From: Streptomyces caelestis
GTDB lineage: Bacteria; Actinomycetota; Actinomycetes; Streptomycetales; Streptomycetaceae
Length of the DNA stretch: 64,000 nucleotides
Direction: 5' to 3'
Assembly (NCBI RefSeq): GCF_014205255.1
Contig: NZ_JACHNE010000001.1
Span: 2,418,001 to 2,482,000 of the forward strand
A program made the translations under genes and the position numbers. Positions 17,117 to 25,828 of this stretch are shown here, one piece after another. Position 1 is the stretch's first letter. The number at the start of each line of letters is the position of its first letter. Under the pieces are notes generated by a model that was given only the letters and a program-made list of their open reading frames with translations, ran no database searches and was not told where the DNA came from.

Positions 17117-17893
17117 TCAGCACGCCTGTCGCCACGCCCCCAGTTCGTACTTCTTGAGCAGTGAACTCAAGCGTAGACGGCGGGACTCGGCGCAGAAGTC
17201 GCCGGTGGGCACCTCGTACTCGACGTGGAAGACGGCCTTGCCCGCCTCGACGAACGGCTTCAGGGCCCCGCACTCGTCGTACTGGGCGCACTGTTCGTTG
17301 ACCGCGAAGTCGAAGTCCCCGGCCAGCTCCGGGATCTGGTCTAGGTCGTTCTTCAGGCCGACGGCCAGGCCCCGGTCGTGGGCCAGGCGGGCGATGAGGC
17401 GGTTGTAGCGGAGCTGGTCGGCGGCGGTCAGCGGGAAGCCCGTGTCGTTGCGGTAGCCGTCCATGTTGTCCGGCTCCACCGCGTCGAAGCCCTTGTCGCG
17501 GCACATGTCCATGCGGGCCGCCATGAGCGGCTCCAGGACGTCGATGCGGCGGATGTCGAGCCAGCGTTCGCCCTGCCAGCCGTTGCCCCGGCCCAGGACG
17601 GCCTGCGGGAACTTCTCCGCGTCCGGGCGGAACTCCTCCCAGGCGCCCGTGGACAGATAGCAGATGACCTTGCGGTCCTCGCGGTGCAGCCGGGCGACGG
17701 TGGCCTCGGAGTGGTCGAAGCCGTCGATGTCGTAGACCGGCACGTCGACGGAGGTGTCCAGGCGGCCGCTGAGCTGCCACTGCCAGGCCGTGCCCGGGCG
17801 GGGCTGCCAGCGGGGGCCGGGCTTGTCGTCGGGGCCCTGGGTGCAGCCCGCGAGCAGCAGGACGAGCAGGGCGGCGAGCAGGGGGCGTCTCAC
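17117..17893 (-). CDS. Endo-alpha-1,4-galactosaminidase-like lipoprotein (GH114, Ega3-like)
   Basis: 258 residues from GTG 17893. A lipoprotein signal (RPLLAALLVLLLAGC, lipobox LLAGC) is followed by a GH114-type TIM barrel: WQWQLSGRLDTSVDVPVYDIDGF, VICYLSTGAWEEFRPD, and the family hallmark FDAVEPDNMDGYRND with its acidic pair. C-terminal FAVNEQCAQYDECG matches the family end. GH114 enzymes such as fungal Ega3 cut alpha-1,4-linked galactosamine polymers. It is last gene of the five-gene polysaccharide operon; its GTG overlaps the preceding stop by 4 bases (17890-17893). It probably trims or releases the polymer at the cell surface. Confidence 0.85.
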   Translation of the reverse strand: MRRPLLAALLVLLLAGCTQGPDDKPGPRWQPRPGTAWQWQLSGRLDTSVDVPVYDIDGFDHSEATVARLHREDRKVICYLSTGAWEEFRPDAEKFPQAVLGRGNGWQGERWLDIRRIDVLEPLMAARMDMCRDKGFDAVEPDNMDGYRNDTGFPLTAADQLRYNRLIARLAHDRGLAVGLKNDLDQIPELAGDFDFAVNEQCAQYDECGALKPFVEAGKAVFHVEYEVPTGDFCAESRRLRLSSLLKKYELGAWRQAC

Positions 17894-18549
17894 GGGGCGT
17901 TCTCCGGGTTGTGCAGGGTGTACGGCAGTGTGCCCCAAGGATGATCTCCGGTTCCGGGCACCGCGCAGTGCACCGCCGCGCCCCGCTCCCGCGCCAGGCC
18001 CTCGGGGTCGGCGCCGGGCGGCACGCCGTACACCAGGTGGCACAGCCGCACCCCGCTGTCGCCGGGCCACTGCTGGGGAGGCAGGGCGCGGTAGGACTCC
18101 CAGGTGCCCTCGAAGGTGACGAGGACGTCGGCGATGCGGGCGTAGCAGGGGTGCGGTGCCGTGCCGTGGTTGAGGACCAGAGTGCCGCAGCCGACGCCCC
18201 AGGCGGCGACCGCCAGCTTCTGGTAGTGCTCGAACTGCTCGGGCCCGGAGGGGACCTGGTCGAGGAAGGCGCCGTCGGTGCCGTACCAGTCGCGGTGCCG
18301 GGTGAGGTCGCTGACGACGTCGGTGGCGGCGCGGCGGCCGTAGTCGGTGTCGGCGTATCCGAGGACCCGGACGCCCGCCGCGCGCAGCCGGCCGGCGACC
18401 TCGGCGAAGGCCGCGTCGGGGCGGTCGCCGGGGCCGCTGGCCGGGTTGAGGACGACCCCGTAGAGGCGGGGCGCTGCCGCCACGATCCTGTCCCATTCGG
18501 CGGGGCGGGCGGACGGGTGCTCGTAGTACGGGACCAGGAGAGTGCTCAT
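17890..18549 (-). CDS. Spherulin-4 family glycosidase (GH135, Sph3-like)
   Basis: 219 residues from ATG 18549 (MSTLLVPYYEHPSARPAEW). The GH135/spherulin-4 pattern is clear: VPYYEHP, VVLNPASGPG, VRVLGYADTDYGRR, DWYGTDGAFLDQVPSG and LVLNHGTAPHPCY. In Aspergillus the homolog Sph3 hydrolyses galactosaminogalactan and is required for its synthesis. No signal peptide is visible, so it may act inside the cell or leave by another route. It overlaps both neighbours by 4 bases (18546-18549 and 17890-17893), showing tight translational coupling. Confidence 0.87.
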   Translation of the reverse strand: MSTLLVPYYEHPSARPAEWDRIVAAAPRLYGVVLNPASGPGDRPDAAFAEVAGRLRAAGVRVLGYADTDYGRRAATDVVSDLTRHRDWYGTDGAFLDQVPSGPEQFEHYQKLAVAAWGVGCGTLVLNHGTAPHPCYARIADVLVTFEGTWESYRALPPQQWPGDSGVRLCHLVYGVPPGADPEGLARERGAAVHCAVPGTGDHPWGTLPYTLHNPENAP

Positions 18550-20060
18550 CGGTGGGCGGTTGCCCTCCCCAGCAGCGCGCACACCAGGGCGGCCTGGACG
18601 ACGGCCGCCGTACCGTACACGGCCAGGCCCGCCGTGTGCGGGTCACCGGTGCGGGTGGCGAGGAGCAGGGTCTGGGCGAGGGCCGCGGCGCAGCACACCG
18701 CCGTCGCGCCGGCCACCGCGCCGAACGACTGGAGCAGCAGGCCCGTCCACAGGACCACGCCCAGCAGGAGCAGCCCGGCCAGCCGGACGCCGCCCGGGAC
18801 CGGGGAGTGCGGCCACAGGGCGGAGGCGGCGAGGCTCAGCGCGAGCAGCGCGGCGAGATAGGCGGCCAGGCACTGGACGACCGTCAGGAGCGTGGTCTGC
18901 CAGAAGTCCCGGGCGGTGCTGCTGGAGCGCAGGCCGGCGAGGCTGTCGCTGCGGAAGCGGTACAGCAGCCACTCGGCGGGGCCCATGCTGAGGGTGAGCG
19001 CGACGGCGGCGGGCGCGGCGACCGCGCTGTGGTCCTCGCCGGCGAGGACGTCGCCGAGTGCCGCGTACAGCACGAGGACGCCGGTACCGAGTCCGAACAG
19101 GGCGTACGGCAGGGAGCCCGTGAGCCGGGGTCCGGCGGGGCGCCGGTGCGCGGGGAGGGTGCCGAAGCCGCCGAAGGGCAGCAGGGCGACGAGGCCGGCG
19201 GTCCAGCCGCCCTCGCCCGGTTCTGTGAGGGCGGGTGCCGCTTCGCGCACGGCGAGGGCCGCGACCGCCGCCAGGGACCCCAGCAGCAGGGCCAGGCTCG
19301 CGGCCTCGGGCAGCGGGTCGACCAGGGACAGGACCGCGCCCATCGCCATCGGTGCGAGCGCGGCCAGCAGGAACCGTTCGCGGCCCATCACCAGCAGCAC
19401 GGTCGCCGCCGCCAGGTAGCAGGACTGCCCGGCGGCGAAGGCGATCACGGCCGGGGCTGCGCCGCCCGCGCACACCAGGGCGACCAGCGCGCCGAGCAGG
19501 GCACCGGCCGGGGCGCCGAGCAGCAGGGCGCGTCGGGCGGCCATCCGGTCGCCCAGCCCCAGCCAGGCGTAGGCCCGGTGGGCGAGGCCCTGGTTCCACG
19601 TCCAGCCGCACAGGGCGCCGGCCAGCAGCGGGACCGTGCCCGCGGGGAGGCCGAAGTCGTCGGGGCCCGTGAACAGGGGCGCGCCGAGGACGTAGGCGAG
19701 GCCGGGCAGGGCGAAGACGACACCGCGCAGCAGGCAGCCGAGCAGTCCGATCCGCCAGGGGTCGTGGACGGGGCCGTCGGGCTCGGGGTAACGGCGCTCG
19801 ACGCGTTCGTAGAGGGTCTCGGCGAGCGCGAAGGAGTTCTTCACGCCGTACCGCTGGCGTATCTGGTCGTCGGAGAGGCCGTCGGACTCCAGGAGCGCGG
19901 CAATCTCGTCCGGGTGGACGGCCGCGGCTATGAAGTCCTCCAGGCGGACGGCGAGTTCGTCGACCGGGTCGGGCTGGGCCCAGCTGGGGGTGCGCTGCCG
20001 GGGGATGGCGGGGAGGGTGTCCGGGCGGGAGCCCGGGGGCAGCCAGACGCTTCCGCTCAC
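18546..20060 (-). CDS. Polytopic membrane protein, candidate polysaccharide exporter (PelG-like role)
   Basis: 504 residues from GTG 20060. The first ~100 residues are soluble and contain a helical segment (LSDDQIRQRYGVKNSFALAETLYERV) of a type seen in streptomycete membrane proteins. About 12 hydrophobic helices follow in pairs (LLGALVALVCAGGAAPAVIAF, SLALLLGSLAAVAALAV, VLWTGLLLQSFGAVAGATAVCC and others). Position between a PelF-like glycosyltransferase and Sph3/Ega3-like hydrolases suggests it moves or helps polymerise the glycan, the job of PelG in Pel and of the membrane half of fungal Gtb3. Sequence similarity to PelG is not evident by eye, so the role is inference from context. Confidence 0.7.
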   Translation of the reverse strand: MSGSVWLPPGSRPDTLPAIPRQRTPSWAQPDPVDELAVRLEDFIAAAVHPDEIAALLESDGLSDDQIRQRYGVKNSFALAETLYERVERRYPEPDGPVHDPWRIGLLGCLLRGVVFALPGLAYVLGAPLFTGPDDFGLPAGTVPLLAGALCGWTWNQGLAHRAYAWLGLGDRMAARRALLLGAPAGALLGALVALVCAGGAAPAVIAFAAGQSCYLAAATVLLVMGRERFLLAALAPMAMGAVLSLVDPLPEAASLALLLGSLAAVAALAVREAAPALTEPGEGGWTAGLVALLPFGGFGTLPAHRRPAGPRLTGSLPYALFGLGTGVLVLYAALGDVLAGEDHSAVAAPAAVALTLSMGPAEWLLYRFRSDSLAGLRSSSTARDFWQTTLLTVVQCLAAYLAALLALSLAASALWPHSPVPGGVRLAGLLLLGVVLWTGLLLQSFGAVAGATAVCCAAALAQTLLLATRTGDPHTAGLAVYGTAAVVQAALVCALLGRATAHR

Positions 20061-21580
20061 CAGCCCGCTCCGTCCGTCGCGACGGCCGCGTACCAGGGGT
20101 CGCGCAGTTCCAGCGTCCAGTCGGCGACGGTCTCCAGCGTCGGCTCGTACACCTCGTCCTCGCCCGCGAGTTCCTTGTAGATGGTGCGGAAGGCGTCCAC
20201 CGAGCGGCGCAGCGTGAACCGGTCGATGACGCGCTGACGAGACAACTGCCCCAGTTCGAGGCGCCGTTGGTCGTCCTTGAGCAGAGTCAGCGCGGCGGCG
20301 GCCATCTTCTCCGGCTCGCGCGGCGGCACGACCAGGCCCGTGTCGCCGACGGCCTCGCGCACTCCCCCGACGTCCGTCGACACCGTCGTACGGCCGCACG
20401 ACATGGCCTCGATGATGGAGAACGGGAAGCCCTCGGAGATCGACGACAGCATGACGAGGTGCCCGGCCGCGTAGGCGCGCCAGACTTCGCTGATGCGGCC
20501 CTCGAAGGTCAGGCCGTCGGTGACGCCCAGTTCGGCGGCGAGCTTCTCCAGGCGGGTGCGGTAGGCCTCGCCGCCGGGCGGGACCGGGCCGAAGAGCCTC
20601 AGCCGGGTCGCAGGGATCTCGGCGCGCACCATCGCGTAGGCGCGGATCAGGGTCTCCAGGTCCTTGATGGGGTCGATCCGGCCGCACCAGGACAGGGTGG
20701 GGACCTCGGGCTCGGGGCCGGCGTGCGGGAAGGCGGCCGGGTCGACGCCGTTGTAGACCGTGCGGATCTTGTCGGCGTCGGCACCGCCGCGCTCCTCCCA
20801 GCGGCGGTTGTACTGGTTGCACGGCGTGATCAGGTCGGCGGCCCGGTAGCCGTGGGAGTTCAGCTCGCGGTAGAAGCCGAGCATGAACGCCTTCACGGGC
20901 CAGCGCTGGGTGTCGCGGCGGTAGCCGAGGTAGCGCTCACGCAGGTAGATGCCGTGCTCGGTGAGCAGGAACGGCACACCGTCCAGGTGGCGGGCGGCGA
21001 GCGCGGGCAGGGTCGCGAGTCCGCTGCTGACGGCGTGCGCGACGGAGTCCTCGGGGATCCGGACGCCGAGCGGGCGCAGGGCGTGTTCCAGCAGGTCGGT
21101 CGCGGTCAGCGCGTCGTGCACGGTGGGGCGGGCGGCAGCCGTCGGCAGATGCGGCATCGTCCAGATCCACATCAGCGCCCGCAGCGCCGACTCGGTGCGC
21201 AACGCGGCCGGCAGGCGCCCGTCCCGGGCCAGTTCGGCCAGCTCGTTCAGGGACTCGCCGAAGTCGGCGTGCGAGCCGGGGTCGAGGAAGGAGAGCAGGA
21301 AACGCTCGTAGGTCTCGGTGAAGCGGCGGCGGGCCCTGCCGTACGGGGGCCTCGCGCGGCCGGGGCGCGGGCCCCAGGTCGGCACGGAGGTGTGCTGGTA
21401 GACGTTGGGCGGCAGCTCCCAGGTGACGGGTTCGCGGCCGCTGCCGGTGAGCGAGACTATGTGGAAGTCGACCTCGGGCATGCCCTTGACGAGCTGGTCG
21501 CACCAGGTGCTGACGCCGCCGTGGACGTGCGGGTAGGTGCCTTCCGTGAGCATGGTGACATGACGGCCTGTTCGCCTCAT
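20057..21580 (-). CDS. PelF-like GT4 glycosyltransferase
   Basis: 507 residues from ATG 21580 (AGGGGGGA upstream). It begins MRRTGRHVTMLTEGTYPHVHGGVSTW, the PelF-type N terminus with the HGGVSTW glycine loop. A long insert typical of PelF relatives follows, then PFLLTEHGIYLRERY. The C-terminal GT4 half has LSWCGRIDPIKDLETLIRAY, DGLTFEGRISEVW and the EX7E donor motif in SEGFPFSIIEAMSCG. PelF-family enzymes use UDP-HexNAc to build Pel or galactosaminogalactan. Downstream coupling is by a 4-base overlap (20057-20060) with the membrane protein gene. Confidence 0.9.
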   Translation of the reverse strand: MRRTGRHVTMLTEGTYPHVHGGVSTWCDQLVKGMPEVDFHIVSLTGSGREPVTWELPPNVYQHTSVPTWGPRPGRARPPYGRARRRFTETYERFLLSFLDPGSHADFGESLNELAELARDGRLPAALRTESALRALMWIWTMPHLPTAAARPTVHDALTATDLLEHALRPLGVRIPEDSVAHAVSSGLATLPALAARHLDGVPFLLTEHGIYLRERYLGYRRDTQRWPVKAFMLGFYRELNSHGYRAADLITPCNQYNRRWEERGGADADKIRTVYNGVDPAAFPHAGPEPEVPTLSWCGRIDPIKDLETLIRAYAMVRAEIPATRLRLFGPVPPGGEAYRTRLEKLAAELGVTDGLTFEGRISEVWRAYAAGHLVMLSSISEGFPFSIIEAMSCGRTTVSTDVGGVREAVGDTGLVVPPREPEKMAAAALTLLKDDQRRLELGQLSRQRVIDRFTLRRSVDAFRTIYKELAGEDEVYEPTLETVADWTLELRDPWYAAVATDGAGW

Positions 21581-21657
21581 GCGGTGTTTCCCCCCTGTGG
21601 TGCGGATCTTGTGCGGGGAACTGCTGCCCGGATGCCGAGTTGCGGGCTTCGTGTGGG

Positions 21658-21685
21658 CTGGTCGCGCAGTTCCCCGCGCCCCTAA
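21658..21685. repeat. Dispersed intergenic repeat, short form
   Basis: Core GCAGTTCCCCGCGCCCCT, here overlapping the 3' end of the deacetylase gene and the 101-bp gap before the glycosyltransferase gene. Related copies are at 25624-25650 and (longer form) 29149-29200 and 40212-40265. I recall the core as widespread near gene ends in Streptomyces. Confidence 0.6.
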
Positions 21686-23724
21686 AGGCTCTGGGGCAAC
21701 TTCAGTGTCAGAGCCGACTGGAGTGCTTCCGGGGTCGTCCAGGCCGAACGGGCTCCCGCGTACGGGGTGCCGAAGGCGGCCGTGCCCAGCAGGAGTTGCT
21801 TCTGCGTGCCGTCCGGCGCGGTCACCGGGATCTGGGTGCCGGACGGTGCGGTGACGGTGACGGTGGTGCCGATCCGGTACGCCGTCACGCGTCCGTTCGC
21901 CAGGGCGTTCTGCCAGGCGGCGCGGCGCTGCACCTCGGTGCCGATGGCGCTGTGCCGGGGATTCTCCAGCGGGGTGTTGTCGGCGAACAGCGCCCGGTAG
22001 TCGTCGAGCACCCTCTCCATGACCGGGTAGAGCAGCCGGCCCTCGGCCAGGTTGGACTGGTGCGCGTAGTGCGGCCGGGGGTCGCCGGCGAGGACGTGCC
22101 CGAGGGCGGTGCGCGCCTCCTGCGGGACGATGTGCTCGGCGTAACCGGTGGTGAGGTCGAGCGGCTCGTCCAGGCATGTGGACGTGGGGTTCTCCTCGCA
22201 GACGCCGCTGCCGCCGTCGGCCCGCGAGGTGTAGACCCAGTTGTACTCGTCGGCCATCTCGGCCGCCGTGCCCACGTTGTAGTACACGTTCATCGGGTGG
22301 CGCGGCACGGTCAGGGCCTTGCCGATCGCGCGCTGCTCGGGCTCGCGTGAGTTGTCCGAGGCGATCCACCTGACGCCGGTGTCGGCCAGGGCGCCGGCCA
22401 GGTTGGGATTGTCGGCGGGCTGCTGGGGCAGCGTCTTCAGGCCCGAGTGCTCGCCGGTGACCAGTTCCGTGCGTTCGACGGGGAGGCCTTTGTTCACGGC
22501 CCAGTCGTGGTTGTCGCGGATCTGCGCGGCGATCTCGGCGCGGCTCATGTACTTGGTCGAGCCGTCGGCGTTCTTCGCGCAGCTCCACGGCACGGTGGAG
22601 GTGTCCTGCACACAGCCGAGGAAGGGGTGCGTGTAGGTGTGGTTGACCCAGCGGTACTGCGCCTTGTCGCCGAGCAGCCGGTCGGTCAGGGCGTCGGTGC
22701 CGCCGTGCTGGGTCTTCCACTCCTCGCCCGAGCCGGCATTGTAGACCATGTCCATGGTGAAGCCGTGCTCGCGCTGCCACTGGGCGGCGTATTCGGCGTC
22801 GCCCGCGGTCATGCGGATCGGCGTGGTGCCCTCGCCGTCGCCGCCCGCGCAGTCGAAGTCGCCCGGGGTGCAGTTGCGCTCGGTGTCCCAGCGGCTGTCC
22901 GGGGCGAACACGTCGTCGATGTGCACGGCGAAGGAGTTGCGGGCCCGGCCCAGGTGCACGCCCTGGGTGAGCCACTCGACGATGCCCCGGGCCAGCAGCC
23001 GGAACTGCTGCTGGCTGGTGTTGTAGGCGAAGGTCACCACGAGTTCGCGGCGGCCGTCGTGGGCGTACTCGCCGACGAGGCTGCCGCGGCCGGTGCCGCC
23101 GGGCACGGGGATGTCGACGTAGCTGGTGAAGCCGGCGCGGGGCCGGGCCACGTAGCCGTAACTCTCCTGTGTGGACGCCGAGTTGTCCTCGAACCGGAAC
23201 GCGCCGTCGAGGTAGCCGAACCAGCCCGCCTTGCCGGCCGCGGTGACGGACGCCTCGCGCCCGTCAAGAGCGCCCGCCCAGCCACCCTCGCTGGTGTAGT
23301 CGAGGCCGACCTCGGGGTGCGCCCAGGTGTAGGCGTCGACCTGCGGGATGCCGAACGTCCGCTCGTACGCCTCCAGGGCGGTCTGCTCGGCGGAGCCCGC
23401 CCCGAACGGGGACTCGTTCGGCAGGACGACGCCCTGGTACTTGGCTCGGGGGCTGCCGTTCACCGTGTCGCTCAGGAACGACTCGGTGATCTTCGGGCGA
23501 CCGGCGTCGTTCAGGTCGATGGTCGTGTACGGGACGCCCGTGCTCCTCAGCTGGGCGGTGACGGCCCGGACGGGGCTGTCGCCGTTGTCCACCACCAGCA
23601 CCTTCAGATCGATGCGTGGTTCCTCCGCGGCCGCCGCCCCCGGGGCCATCGCCCCGGCCGTGATAAGGCCCGCCGCCGTCACCGCGGCGGCCGTGCTTCT
23701 CCATCTGCGCGCACGCTGCGCCAT
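21682..23724 (-). CDS. Secreted polysaccharide deacetylase-like protein (CE18/Agd3-like)
   Basis: 680 residues from ATG 23724 with a strong GGGGGAGG site. Signal peptide ~1-33 (STAAAVTAAGLITAGAMAPG). The N-terminal half has a flavodoxin-like/Rossmann look (LKVLVVDNGDSPVRAV). The deacetylase half shows a paired-aspartate motif, AVHIDDVFAPDSRWD (268-271 HIDD), and a His motif, WVNHTYTHPFLG (361-366), as in NodB-type metal sites, followed by HQSNLAEGRLLYPV. This order matches fungal Agd3 and the deacetylase part of PelA. It is the first gene of the operon and would partly deacetylate the extracellular GalNAc-containing polymer. There is no sortase or membrane anchor. Confidence 0.82.
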   Translation of the reverse strand: MAQRARRWRSTAAAVTAAGLITAGAMAPGAAAAEEPRIDLKVLVVDNGDSPVRAVTAQLRSTGVPYTTIDLNDAGRPKITESFLSDTVNGSPRAKYQGVVLPNESPFGAGSAEQTALEAYERTFGIPQVDAYTWAHPEVGLDYTSEGGWAGALDGREASVTAAGKAGWFGYLDGAFRFEDNSASTQESYGYVARPRAGFTSYVDIPVPGGTGRGSLVGEYAHDGRRELVVTFAYNTSQQQFRLLARGIVEWLTQGVHLGRARNSFAVHIDDVFAPDSRWDTERNCTPGDFDCAGGDGEGTTPIRMTAGDAEYAAQWQREHGFTMDMVYNAGSGEEWKTQHGGTDALTDRLLGDKAQYRWVNHTYTHPFLGCVQDTSTVPWSCAKNADGSTKYMSRAEIAAQIRDNHDWAVNKGLPVERTELVTGEHSGLKTLPQQPADNPNLAGALADTGVRWIASDNSREPEQRAIGKALTVPRHPMNVYYNVGTAAEMADEYNWVYTSRADGGSGVCEENPTSTCLDEPLDLTTGYAEHIVPQEARTALGHVLAGDPRPHYAHQSNLAEGRLLYPVMERVLDDYRALFADNTPLENPRHSAIGTEVQRRAAWQNALANGRVTAYRIGTTVTVTAPSGTQIPVTAPDGTQKQLLLGTAAFGTPYAGARSAWTTPEALQSALTLKLPQSL

Positions 23725-24070
23725 GGTTCCTCCCCCAGAAGATCCCCGGGATCCCCTTGCGGTCGAACAGAGGAGGACCCGTGGAAATCATGCAAAGCGG
23801 TGAGCAGGGCGCTCACCGGATCCCGACGAGTGTGACTCAGTTCACCGACATAGAGGATCAAGAAATGGCCACTACGCCACCGACAGGTGAACGCCCGCAG
23901 GAATGAGCGAACACGACCACGCGCGTAGTCTCGTCGTCGAGTGTTCGCCGCACCGGGGAAGGCCCCGTGATATCCGAGCCCTGAGGTCGCAATAGGGTCG
24001 GCTGTCGGGCCCGGTCGACCCACACCGTTCGACCACAGCAACTTCACATCGGAAGCGAGATTTCACCACC
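23725..24070. other. Divergent promoter region between the polysaccharide operon and pepA
   Basis: 346 bases without a supported gene. It should hold the promoters of the leftward polysaccharide operon and of pepA. A short perfect inverted repeat, GGTGAGC-n5-GCTCACC at 23799-23817, lies ~75 bases upstream of the deacetylase start and could be an operator or leader hairpin. No recognised regulator site or c-di-GMP riboswitch was seen. Confidence 0.5.
23799..23817. promoter_or_regulatory. Candidate operator/leader inverted repeat before the polysaccharide operon
   Basis: GGTGAGC and GCTCACC form a perfect 7-bp inverted repeat with a 5-base spacer, about 75 bases upstream of the first operon gene. 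It may be a dimeric repressor site; no regulator gene is adjacent. Confidence 0.35.
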
Positions 24071-25597
24071 GTGACTGCTCTCACTCTCAGCACCGCCGCG
24101 GCGCCCGGTCTGCGGGCCGACGCCATCGTGATCGGTGTCGCCAAGGGTGCCAAGGGACCGGTCGTCGCACCGGGCGCCGAGGCCGTGGACAAGGCGTACG
24201 ACGGCAGGCTCGCCGGCGTTCTGGAGACCCTCGGCGCCTCCGGTGCCGAGGGCGAGGTGACGAAGCTGCCGGCGCCGTCCGGCTTCAAGGCACCGCTCGT
24301 GCTGGCCGTGGGCCTGGGCGCGGTGCCCGAGAAGGACGCCGCCTACGACACCGAGGCCCTGCGCAAGGCCGCCGGCGTCGCCGCCCGCGCCCTGACCGGG
24401 TCGAAGAAGGCCGCCTTCGCCCTGCCCCTGACGGACGCCGCCGACGCCGGCGCGGTCGGGGAGGGCGCGCTGCTCGGCGCGTACTCCTTCGACGCCTACA
24501 AGGACAACGGCAAGGACCCCAAGGCGAAGAACGGCAAGGCCCCCCTCGCCGAGGTCACCCTGCTCGGCGGCAAGCCCCGCGACAAGGCGTACAAGGCCGC
24601 CGTCGAGCGTGCCGTCGCCGTGTCCGAGGAGCTCAACCGCGCCCGCGACCTGGTCAACACCCCGCCGAACGACCTGAACCCCGAGGCGTTCGCCGCGATC
24701 GCCCAGGCCGCGGCCAAGGAGCACGGCATCAAGGTGCAGGTGCTCGACGTGAAGGCCCTGGAGAAGGGAGGCTACGGCGGCATCCTCGGCGTCGGGGCCG
24801 GCTCGGCGGCAGGACCGCGCCTGGTGAAGCTGTCCTACACCTCCTCCAAGGCGAAGAAGCACCTCGCCTTCGTCGGCAAGGGCATCACGTACGACTCGGG
24901 CGGCATCTCGCTGAAGCCGGCCGGTCACAACGAGACGATGAAGTGCGACATGAGCGGCGCGGCCAGCGTGTTCGCCGCGGTCGTGGCCGCCGCCCGGCTG
25001 GGGCTGGAGGTCAACGTCACCGGCTGGCTGGCGCTGGCCGAGAACATGCCCTCCGGCTCTGCGACCCGTCCGGGTGACGTGCTGCGGATGTACAGCGGCA
25101 AGACGGTGGAGGTGCTCAACACCGACGCGGAGGGCCGGCTCGTGCTCGCCGATGCGCTGTGGGCGGCGTCCCAGGAGAAGCCGGACGCGATCGTGGACGT
25201 CGCGACGCTGACCGGGGCGATGGTGCTGGCGCTGGGGAGCCGGACGTTCGCGGTCATGGGCAACGACGACGCCTTCCGTACGGCGGTGTACGAGACGGCG
25301 GAGGAGGTCGGGGAGCCGGCGTGGCCGATGCCGATGCCGGAGTACCTGCGCAAGGGGATGGACTCGCCCACGGCCGACATCGCGAACATGGGTGAGCGGA
25401 TGGGCGGCGGACTGGTCGCCGGGCTGTTCCTGCGCGAGTTCGTGGGTGAGGGCATCGCCTGGGCGCACCTCGACATCGCCGGGCCTGCCTTCAATGAGGG
25501 CGGGCCGTTCGGGTACACGCCCAAGGGCGGGACGGGCAGTGGCGTGCGGACGCTGGTCCGGCTTGCCGAGCTGACGGCTTCGGGCGACCTGGGCTGA
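24071..25597 (+). CDS. pepA: Leucyl aminopeptidase (M17)
   Basis: A 508-residue cytosolic metallo-exopeptidase, starting at GTG 24071. The catalytic C-terminal half has FVGKGITYDSGGISLKPAG, MKCDMSGAASVFAAV and the family signature NTDAEGRLVLADAL, which together provide the two-metal site; DIANMGERMGGGLVAGLFL and IAWAHLDIAGPAF follow. The N-terminal macro-like domain is present, so the length is normal. It is probably the housekeeping aminopeptidase of peptide turnover. It stands alone, 231 bp before lpdA. Confidence 0.96.
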   Translation: MTALTLSTAAAPGLRADAIVIGVAKGAKGPVVAPGAEAVDKAYDGRLAGVLETLGASGAEGEVTKLPAPSGFKAPLVLAVGLGAVPEKDAAYDTEALRKAAGVAARALTGSKKAAFALPLTDAADAGAVGEGALLGAYSFDAYKDNGKDPKAKNGKAPLAEVTLLGGKPRDKAYKAAVERAVAVSEELNRARDLVNTPPNDLNPEAFAAIAQAAAKEHGIKVQVLDVKALEKGGYGGILGVGAGSAAGPRLVKLSYTSSKAKKHLAFVGKGITYDSGGISLKPAGHNETMKCDMSGAASVFAAVVAAARLGLEVNVTGWLALAENMPSGSATRPGDVLRMYSGKTVEVLNTDAEGRLVLADALWAASQEKPDAIVDVATLTGAMVLALGSRTFAVMGNDDAFRTAVYETAEEVGEPAWPMPMPEYLRKGMDSPTADIANMGERMGGGLVAGLFLREFVGEGIAWAHLDIAGPAFNEGGPFGYTPKGGTGSGVRTLVRLAELTASGDLG

Positions 25598-25623
25598 TTT
25601 CCCGGGTACGGGTCGCGGGGGGG

Positions 25624-25650
25624 GCTGGTCAGCAGTTCCCCGCGCCCCTG
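25624..25650. repeat. Dispersed intergenic repeat, short form
   Basis: GGTCAGCAGTTCCCCGCGCC plus CCTG, immediately downstream of pepA. Same core as the copy at 21658-21685. Confidence 0.6.
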
Positions 25651-25828
25651 GTCGGAACGTGGGGTGTCTCACACAGCAGCCCGGCGTCTCCTTCTGTGCT
25701 GACAAGTGCGAAGATGGGGCTCGGCAGGACAGGGCCCCACCGAAGGGCCGAAGAACGAGCGGCCGGACACCAGCCGCCTGCCGGTCAGTGACGACCGGCG
25801 TACGGCGCACATGCATGGAGGACGTGAC

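Noticed and set aside
23725..24070. c-di-GMP or other riboswitch in front of the polysaccharide operon
   Set aside because: Only one short inverted repeat is seen; no conserved GEMM-like core could be recognised.
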